From assembly GCA_023145575.1 (NCBI GenBank), contig JAGLDN010000019.1:1-12400 (forward strand): DNA of 12,400 nucleotides, written 5' to 3'. The stretch is from Psychromonas sp. (GTDB lineage Bacteria > Pseudomonadota > Gammaproteobacteria > Enterobacterales > Psychromonadaceae). A program made the position numbers and the translations under genes. Under the pieces are notes generated by a model. The model was not told the DNA's origin. It did not search any database and saw nothing but the letters and a program-made list of their open reading frames with translations. Of the stretch, positions 7,887 through 12,400 are shown one piece after another (position 1 is the stretch's first letter; every line of letters starts with the position of its first letter).

Positions 7887-7922
7887 ATGCTCACTGTAGC
7901 ATGATTTTAAAAGGGAATTCAT

Positions 7923-8648
7923 ATGAAACAAACATTCTTACTTAGCGCCTTACTTCTTGTTGTGCCCCTAACATACGCAACAACAGTGTCTAATTATTAC
8001 ATAACAGCTTTGGAGAAAACTAAAGCAATTACAACCGCTGAAATGTCTTCGGATATTTCTGCGCTCACCAAAAAGATAGATTGGGTTTCGGTGAATGATA
8101 TCGCAAAGAGTTTACCAAAGACAAAAATAGTTGTTGGCTTTGATATAGATGATACTATGTTGTTTAGCTCCGCTTTGTTTTACCATGGGAAGCAAAAATA
8201 TTCACCAGGATCATTGGCTTACCTAAATAATCAAAAGTTCTGGAATGAAGCGAGCACGGGTGACGATATATATTCATTACCCAAACTCAGTGCAGTAAAG
8301 CTTGCTACAATGCATTTAAAGCATGGTGATACGATTTATTTCATCACAGCACGCAGAGCCCCTATAAAAGGAAAAGAAACACTGACAAAGACGATTAGGA
8401 ATCTTTTCCCCAAAAAATACCGCTATCAACTCAAAAAAGTTATTTTTACTGGTAGTCCAGATAAAACCAATCAAATTAAAGCCAATAAAGTAAAGATTTA
8501 TTATGGAGATGCAGATACTGATATAATATCCTCCATGAAAGCGGGTGCTCGTGCAATTCGCTTTTTACGTAGTGCTCAGTCAATAAATAAACCACTTCCA
8601 CATGCTGGACGCTATGGCGAAGCAGTACTGATAAACTCAGATTACTAG
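7923..8648 (+). CDS. aphA: Class B acid phosphatase (periplasmic, HAD superfamily)
   Basis: Secreted, metal-dependent non-specific phosphatase that hydrolyses nucleotides and other organic phosphomonoesters in the periplasm and can transfer phosphate between nucleosides. It has 241 residues (E. coli AphA 237). A signal peptide spans about residues 1-19 (KQT, then a hydrophobic run ending TYA, likely cleaved before TT). The HAD motif FDIDDT gives the nucleophile Asp74 and acid/base Asp76. A second motif FITARR is near residue 140, and the metal-binding YGDADTD is near residue 194. The ending KPLPHAGRYGEAVLINSDY closely parallels the E. coli C-terminus. An AGGGAA Shine-Dalgarno precedes the ATG. 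The gene stands alone, divergent from frdA, and repeat F1 copy B begins five bases after its stop. Confidence 0.93.
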   Translation: MKQTFLLSALLLVVPLTYATTVSNYYITALEKTKAITTAEMSSDISALTKKIDWVSVNDIAKSLPKTKIVVGFDIDDTMLFSSALFYHGKQKYSPGSLAYLNNQKFWNEASTGDDIYSLPKLSAVKLATMHLKHGDTIYFITARRAPIKGKETLTKTIRNLFPKKYRYQLKKVIFTGSPDKTNQIKANKVKIYYGDADTDIISSMKAGARAIRFLRSAQSINKPLPHAGRYGEAVLINSDY

Positions 8649-8652
8649 AGTG

Positions 8653-8726
8653 TATAACCCTTGTGACGTAAAATTGCTTTGGCAGGCTTTAGTTCAGGCA
8701 TCAGATCAAGGCGTAACATCTGGTCT
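8653..8726 (+). repeat. Dispersed repeat F1, copy B
   Basis: The copy starts TATAACCCTTGTGACGTAAA and ends AAGGCGTAACATCTGGTCT. It shares the conserved opening and closing blocks with copies C and D but is diverged in the middle (TTTAGTTCAGGCATCAGATC). It lies directly behind aphA. Confidence 0.65.
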
Positions 8727-8821
8727 ATAAACGTTTACCAGTAGCATTAACGATGGTATATTAATGATTATATTGGTTACAACATTTGAAAAACTAGTCA
8801 TTATCTTGTGTTCACCTTACC

Positions 8822-8872
8822 CTGGCATTTGATCTCACGCTTGATGGCGCATTTCAAAGTAACATGGGTATA
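8822..8872 (-). repeat. Dispersed repeat F1, truncated copy E (inverted)
   Basis: On the minus strand it starts TATACCCATGTTACTTTGAA and continues ATGC, matching the first 24 positions of copy D with few changes. The rest is only vaguely similar (a GAGATCA segment) and the closing block is missing. With copy B it forms an inverted pair around 95 bases. Confidence 0.45.
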
Positions 8873-9163
8873 AAAATCAGGGTCAGATCTTCTTGCGTTT
8901 GACTTTTAAGAGTGGTTGTGATCAAATAATTTATAGGCTAATCACCTATAAAAATCCTAAATATGACATTTTTTAAAGAAATACAAAAGTTAAAAGATCA
9001 CCTTTCACATGTTAATCATTACTCATGGGTTAGACATTAACAGATAATTGGTTTTAGGCTGCATTGTAATTGTCTTTTATCCTTATCTCTTTTGGAATTT
9101 TCTCTTTTAGCGAATCTTGAAAAAATGGGACCTTTTTTCTTCTATATTTTATTCTAGGTAGAG

Positions 9164-9292
9164 TCAGCTCATTGGGTTATCGAAGCCATTATTTGATAAA
9201 CCCAGCCTTGTGCATTCTTTACAACCATAAATGTTGAGAGTGCGATGCTTGATTGTCGTTGAATGCTGCGGTCTACCTTTCTTTTTACCCAT
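9164..9292 (-). pseudogene. 42-codon basic/Cys-containing ORF, possible gene remnant
   Basis: Starting at ATG (9292), the frame encodes MGKKKGRPQHSTT and continues to a CKEC pair at residues 24-27 before a TGA. The basic start and the Cys-x2-Cys pair look like the N-terminal end of a nucleic-acid-binding protein such as a transposase. No second Cys pair is present, there is an in-frame stop just upstream, and no Shine-Dalgarno is seen. I do not recognise the family. It may be a decayed fragment or chance. Confidence 0.2.
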
Positions 9293-9320
9293 ACCGGCAA
9301 TAAACTAATCTATTATTCTA

Positions 9321-9350
9321 TTGACATAGAAGAGAATAAACTAGTAAATT
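9321..9350 (+). promoter_or_regulatory. Promoter-like pair upstream of the transposase remnant
   Basis: A perfect -35 TTGACA (9321-9326) is followed after 18 bases by TAAATT (9345-9350), four of six matches to the -10. It would read toward the transposase remnant 147 bases downstream. It may be the old element promoter or a chance match. Confidence 0.25.
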
Positions 9351-9496
9351 CATTCGCTAAAATTTTTATTTTGTCCCTTTTTTTCTAAGTATCAATATGC
9401 TATCTTCTTTTTTTAATTAGGTGGTTATAGTTCATTAGATAATTGTGGTTACGCAGTAAGCTAAAATGCCATACGGAAAACTGTTAAAGTTTCGCG

Positions 9497-10329
9497 ATGA
9501 ATAAAAACAAAAAAATATTTGATCTTTATGTTGATCACGTTGTAACTCCATTTTGCTATACAACAGCAACTCGCTTATCGAATCTTCTAGGTGGAGAGAT
9601 TAGTCACGATCCAATTACGCAGTTTTTATCCCACAAACAGTTTACTTCGGCTGACTTGGGGGAAAATGTTCAAAAAGAGGTGTGGTAAATTGAATATGAT
9701 GATCTTGTTTTAATATTTGACGGCACAGTTCACTCTATAACATTCTCGAGTGTAAATGAGCTTATTAGTTGACACTTTGATGATACGGTTGGTCGTTTGG
9801 TCAAAGGCATAAACTAACTAAATTATATTTAGCATGCTCGGCAATCAAGGATCCCAGTTGCCTTTAAGCTCATTACAAAAGAGATCCAATACTCAAGTGT
9901 TGTGACCCACAAACTAAAAATAAAGATTTGCACCACTGGGTAAAAGTACTGGATGTAGCAATTCTTTTACATCTACAAATCTTTAAAAACAAAGATGGCA
10001 ATGAAGGCATATTATATTTGCTCAGTAATGACGTTATTCTTGATAAACAGTCAATAGAGACGCTCTATCAAAAACGATGCAAAGTTGAACCTTTTAATAA
10101 AAATATGAAATCTTACACAGCACTCGCAAAATCACCGGGGAAAACTAAAAAGACACAGAGTATTCTTATTTTCATGTCATTATTGGCAACAGTAAAATGG
10201 GAGTGCCTAAGCTTTAAAAAAGTACTGACAATCTTCGGTTTAAAAACGAAGGTTTATATCAAAGTACAAAAAGCCGCAATTGAGGCTTTGCATCACGAAC
10301 TGGCATCAACTGTGTTTCATCAGTTATGA
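9497..10329 (+). pseudogene. Decayed IS4/IS701-type DDE transposase
   Basis: The open part at 9497-9688 gives a transposase N-terminus (MNKNKKIFDLYVDHV, then ISHDPITQFLS). The same frame continues past TAA (9686) with a readable LVLIFDGTVHS segment around the first catalytic Asp. There are further stops at 9770, 9815 and 9830, then recognisable IPVAFKLITKEI. After about 9925 the frame changes, and 9928-10329 gives the C-terminal part with Y-x2-R-x3-E-x6-K (10066-10110), the YREK signature of IS4-like transposases, including the catalytic Glu. Compared with intact relatives as I remember them, roughly 80 residues with the second catalytic Asp are missing at the junction. It cannot encode an active enzyme. 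No terminal repeats or target duplication were identified. Confidence 0.85.
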
Positions 10330-10404
10330 ACAAGCTTTATACCGATGATACTTCAAAAAGAAAGTTAGCAAGTCAAATCCGAGCAAGCGGCTATGCTTCA
10401 AATT

Positions 10405-10441
10405 CCCTCTTGATGTTTATCCGCGTTAATCATCGAGAGGG
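10405..10441. other. 11-bp stem-loop beside F2 copy b
   Basis: CCCTCTTGATG (10405-10415) pairs with CATCGAGAGGG (10431-10441) around a 15-base loop, with one T/G wobble. It has no T-run on either side, so it is not a typical intrinsic terminator. It lies 11 bases from repeat F2 copy b and may belong to the same element. Confidence 0.5.
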
Positions 10442-10452
10442 ATAATTAAAAT

Positions 10453-10586
10453 AAAGACTTTAATTCCTGACGAGTTACGTTAAGTCGTAATTTTATAACA
10501 ACGCTGCTTGGTGTTACTTATCTTGCCTTAAGTGGCTGTTATTTAAAGACAAAAGCTACGTTATAACATTTTAAATTTAATAAAAA
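10453..10586 (-). repeat. Dispersed repeat F2, copy b (inverted)
   Basis: AAAGACTTTAATTCCT (10453-10468) and ATTTTATAACAACGC (10490-10504) occur exactly, in reverse complement, at 12385-12400 and 12349-12363. The spacing between the two blocks is 21 bases in both places. Beyond them the similarity weakens but remains visible to about 10586 (a CGTTA-AA-A block and an AATAA end). Confidence 0.7.
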
Positions 10587-10686
10587 TACCTCATGTTATG
10601 CCTTGCACTTATGTTCGATCAATCACCTGACAAAGCGTTTTATGTCACATTGGTATAAAGCATCATGGTTCTAAAAAGGCAATAAA

Positions 10687-11679
10687 ATGAATTGGTTCCC
10701 TTGCGCAAATTTAAATGTATTAAAACAAAGAGCGTTGATCATTTCGCAAATAAGGCGCTTTTTTACAGCGCGAAATTTATTGGAAGTTGAAACGCCGAGC
10801 CTTAGCCAATCGGGTGTAACGGACGAGCATTTGTTTAGCTTTAAAACTCATTTTCTTGGCACTGAAAGTTCATCTGCGATAAAAGCAAAACAAGGCACTC
10901 CGCTGTATTTGCAAACGTCGCCGGAATTTCATATGAAAAGACTGCTTTCTTCTGGAAGTGGCTCTATTTTTCAAATAGCAAAAGTATTTCGTAATGAAGG
11001 ATCTGGACGCTACCATTCTCCAGAATTTACCTTGCTAGAGTGGTATCAAATCGACTTTGATCATCATAAACTCATGGATGAAATGGATGAGCTCTTACAA
11101 CTAATCCTTAACACTGATCAAGCTACACGCTGTACATATCAACAGGCTTTTTTAACAATATTAAAAGTTGATCCTCTTACCGCGTCAATTGCTGATTTAA
11201 AAAAATCTGCTGAAATGTTAAATTTAAGCGCAGTATTAATAAATGAAATGGACAAGGATACTGTTTTGCAGTTACTTTTTTGTTGCGCAGTTGAACCTGT
11301 TCTTGCCAATGAAAGACCTTGTTTCGTTTATGATTTTCCAAGAAGTCAAGCCGCCTTAGCGCGCATATCTCCACACGACGGCCGTGTAGCGGAACGTTTT
11401 GAAGTTTATTATAAAGGTATTGAGCTTGCTAACGGCTTTCATGAATTAAATGATGCAAAAGAGCAGTTACTACGCTTTAAAAACGATAATAAAAAACGCA
11501 AACAAAAAAATATTGACCAAATGCCAATTGATCGGCTCTTTATTGAATCATTATCACATTTACCTAATTGTGCAGGTGTTGCGTTGGGCATTGATCGATT
11601 AGTCATGCTCGCAATAGATGCTAAACATATTGATAACGTGTTAAGTTTTCCGATAAACACGCATAATATACCTATGTAA
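10687..11679 (+). CDS. epmA: EF-P-lysine lysyltransferase EpmA (GenX/PoxA/YjeA)
   Basis: Truncated class II lysyl-tRNA synthetase homologue that activates (R)-beta-lysine and joins it to a conserved lysine of elongation factor P, which helps ribosomes pass polyproline stretches. It has 330 residues (E. coli 325) and consists of the catalytic core only, without the tRNA-binding OB domain. Visible blocks are motif 1 around EVETPSLS (33-40), LQTSPEFHMKRLL (75-87), motif 2 FRNEGSGRYHSPEF (101-114) followed by TLLEWY, the substrate block YYKGIELANGFHEL, and motif 3 GVALGIDRLVMLA (297-309). The ribosome site is weak (AAAGGCAAT). It points away from frdA, the orientation typical of related genomes, but lies 3.4 kb from it. 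The partners efp and epmB are not in the window. Confidence 0.95.
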   Translation: MNWFPCANLNVLKQRALIISQIRRFFTARNLLEVETPSLSQSGVTDEHLFSFKTHFLGTESSSAIKAKQGTPLYLQTSPEFHMKRLLSSGSGSIFQIAKVFRNEGSGRYHSPEFTLLEWYQIDFDHHKLMDEMDELLQLILNTDQATRCTYQQAFLTILKVDPLTASIADLKKSAEMLNLSAVLINEMDKDTVLQLLFCCAVEPVLANERPCFVYDFPRSQAALARISPHDGRVAERFEVYYKGIELANGFHELNDAKEQLLRFKNDNKKRKQKNIDQMPIDRLFIESLSHLPNCAGVALGIDRLVMLAIDAKHIDNVLSFPINTHNIPM

Positions 11680-11793
11680 CGTAAGATCACCAGACAATTT
11701 CACTTGAGCATAATTAATTTTTCCACCTAATATTTTCTCGCTAAGTTAATGTGATTAGTATAAAATATTTGAATAATAATAAATGAGGTACTT

Positions 11794-12054
11794 ATGCCAA
11801 TAAAAAAAGCGAAAACACATATTGAAAAGCTTAATAATATTTTAAGAGAAGATCTCATTGCCGATGAATGCACAGCAAAAGATTTACAATTAGTTCACAA
11901 TCAACTCCAAGAGGCAATCTTATCAGGTGATCCGAGCGGCAGGATAAAAGATCAAAAACTCGTACAACAATTGCTTTTATTTGAAGAGTCTCACCCTGCG
12001 GTAGGCAAGGTAATTAGAGACTTGTTAAATGCATTATCAGGGATGGGAATTTAA
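11794..12054 (+). CDS. Small DUF4404-like protein
   Basis: An 86-residue soluble protein of unknown function. It is mostly charged and helical in composition. The C-terminal part FEESHPAVGKVIRDLLNALSGMGI has the pattern of DUF4404 proteins as I remember them (a short helix pair with a His-Pro and a final GI). That family assignment is from pattern memory and would need a profile search. There is no signal peptide or membrane segment, and no cysteines apart from one at residue 26. GAGG lies 7 bases upstream of the ATG, supporting the start. It follows epmA by 114 bases on the same strand, without an obvious terminator between them, so co-transcription is possible. Confidence 0.75.
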   Translation: MPIKKAKTHIEKLNNILREDLIADECTAKDLQLVHNQLQEAILSGDPSGRIKDQKLVQQLLLFEESHPAVGKVIRDLLNALSGMGI

Positions 12055-12065
12055 TAGTACAAAAC

Positions 12066-12114
12066 ATTATATTCACCATGTATACCCGAATATTATATCC
12101 GCCATGTATACCCG
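12066..12114 (+). repeat. Two-unit tandem repeat, 23-base unit
   Basis: Unit 1 (12066-12088) and unit 2 (12092-12114) agree at 21 of 23 positions, both ending CCATGTATACCCG, with a period of 26 bases. The end of unit 2 is also the beginning of F1 copy C, so the duplication includes the first bases of an F1 repeat. Confidence 0.7.
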
Positions 12115-12178
12115 TGTGACGTAACAATGAAACATCAAGCACGAACTCGATGATCAGAATAAGGCGCAACATATCACC
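12107..12178 (+). repeat. Dispersed repeat F1, copy C
   Basis: A 72-base unit starting TATACCCGTGTGACGTAACA, with core CACGAACTCGATGATC, and ending GGCGCAACATATCACC. It is the best match to copy A at 7615-7689 and is in the same orientation as copy D. Confidence 0.8.
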
Positions 12179-12192
12179 TATCAATACAGTTA

Positions 12193-12262
12193 TATACCCA
12201 TGTGACGTAAAAATGCTTTGTCAGGCTCAAGCTCGATGATCATAACAAGGCACAATATTAGG
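12193..12262 (+). repeat. Dispersed repeat F1, copy D
   Basis: A 70-base unit starting TATACCCATGTGACGTAAAA, with core CTCAAGCTCGATGATC, and ending AAGGCACAATATTAGGT. It is followed without a gap by repeat F2 copy c. Confidence 0.75.
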
Positions 12263-12400
12263 TAATTGTTATTCACTTTTCGATTATTGTAACGCAGTCT
12301 TGGTTTTCGAGCTTGTGCTCCGCAGGGCATGGCAACTAGTACCAACCTGCGTTGTTATAAAATCTCTATGTAGAATAACTATTTAGGAATTAAAGTCTTT
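12263..12400 (+). repeat. Dispersed repeat F2, copy c (reaches the window edge)
   Basis: This 138-base unit is the most complete F2 copy seen. It starts ATTGTTATTCACTTTT (12265-12280, exact in copy a), continues through GCGTTGTTATAAAAT (12349-12363, exact in inverted copy b) and closes with AGGAATTAAAGTCTTT (12385-12400, exact in copy b). It links copies a and b, which match different parts of it. It may extend beyond the window. Confidence 0.75.

Larger units (their letters stand above)
7241..7922. other. Divergent intergenic region between frdA and aphA
   Basis: This 682-base region separates divergent genes. Its left side should hold the frd promoter and its right side the aphA promoter. 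It contains a candidate minus-strand promoter (7377-7405), a partial dyad in the frd leader (7271-7290), a short stem-loop (7591-7596 with 7602-7607, GATTAG/CTAATC) and repeat F1 copy A. No clear FNR or CRP palindrome was found. A 61-codon frame over 7616-7801 runs through the repeat and is not considered a gene. Confidence 0.6.
8649..9496. other. Gene-poor stretch between aphA and the transposase remnant
   Basis: These 848 AT-rich bases contain no credible intact gene. They hold F1 copy B and the truncated inverted F1 copy E, a 42-codon minus-strand frame that may be a gene remnant (9164-9292), and a plus-strand promoter-like pair (9321-9350) ahead of the decayed transposase. The boundary of the insertion element probably lies between about 9300 and 9480, but I could not identify its terminal inverted repeat. 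Confidence 0.55.
10330..10686. other. Intergenic region upstream of epmA
   Basis: These 357 bases hold no gene. They contain an 11-bp stem-loop (10405-10441), repeat F2 copy b and the epmA upstream region. A TATAAA at about 10656 could serve as a -10, but no -35 lies at a suitable distance, so the epmA promoter is not assigned. Confidence 0.55.
12055..12400. other. Repeat-filled tail downstream of the DUF4404-like gene
   Basis: No gene is seen. The stretch is a mosaic: a two-unit 23-base tandem repeat, F1 copies C and D in direct orientation 86 bases apart, and F2 copy c running to the window edge. Nothing here resembles a standard intrinsic terminator. Confidence 0.7.

Noticed and set aside
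8915..8930. GTTGTGATCAAA as an FNR site
   Set aside because: Only one half-site fits. The spacing is wrong for TTGAT-N4-ATCAA, and no target gene lies downstream at a suitable distance.
8963..9040. 25-codon ORF beginning MTFFKEIQKLKDHL
   Set aside because: It has no clear Shine-Dalgarno, is very short, and has no continuation in any frame. It could be a remnant, but nothing supports it.
11439..11690. 83-codon minus-strand ORF opposite the end of epmA
   Set aside because: It is a shadow of the epmA motif 3 region, with no ribosome site or family resemblance.
12066..12262. CRISPR-like array from the repeated TATACCC units
   Set aside because: The units are 70 bases or longer and imperfect, and they occur dispersed in both orientations. 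There are no regular spacers and no cas genes in the window.

Overview
The window is AT-rich chromosomal DNA of a facultatively anaerobic gammaproteobacterium. The evidence is a four-subunit fumarate reductase (frdABCD) whose proteins closely resemble the E. coli subunits, the class B acid phosphatase AphA, and EpmA (GenX/PoxA), which in enteric bacteria and vibrios lies divergently beside frdA. The intergenic repeats and the low coding density (about 64% from the intact genes listed) fit a marine or host-associated member of the Alteromonadales/Vibrionales side of the class. A Moritella- or Psychromonas-like organism is only a guess from memory and cannot be settled from the sequence alone.

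Left part (1-7240, minus strand): about 740 bases without a convincing gene are followed by a fumarate-respiration block. In transcription order it is frdA, frdB, frdC, frdD, a 431-base spacer, aspA and dcuA. AspA makes fumarate from aspartate, DcuA exchanges aspartate or fumarate for succinate, and FrdABCD uses fumarate as electron acceptor with menaquinol. Together they form one anaerobic pathway. The spacer between frdD and aspA holds a roughly 290-bp element with imperfect terminal inverted repeats.

Middle (7241-10686): a repeat-rich region with a single intact gene, aphA (periplasmic phosphatase, plus strand), and a decayed IS4/IS701-type transposase with stops, a frameshift and an internal deletion. 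This block sits where related genomes have frdA and epmA almost adjacent.

Right part (10687-12400, plus strand): epmA, a small DUF4404-like gene, and a tail made almost wholly of repeats.

The least expected content is non-coding. Two dispersed intergenic repeat families can be read directly. F1 is about 70-75 bp, with four clear copies, one truncated copy and one fragment. F2 is about 135 bp, with three collinear copies. At 12262/12263 an F1 copy runs straight into an F2 copy. I see no CRISPR array, tRNA, rRNA, phage genes or defence system. Apart from the repeats this is an ordinary metabolic region, and I do not claim a new protein system.
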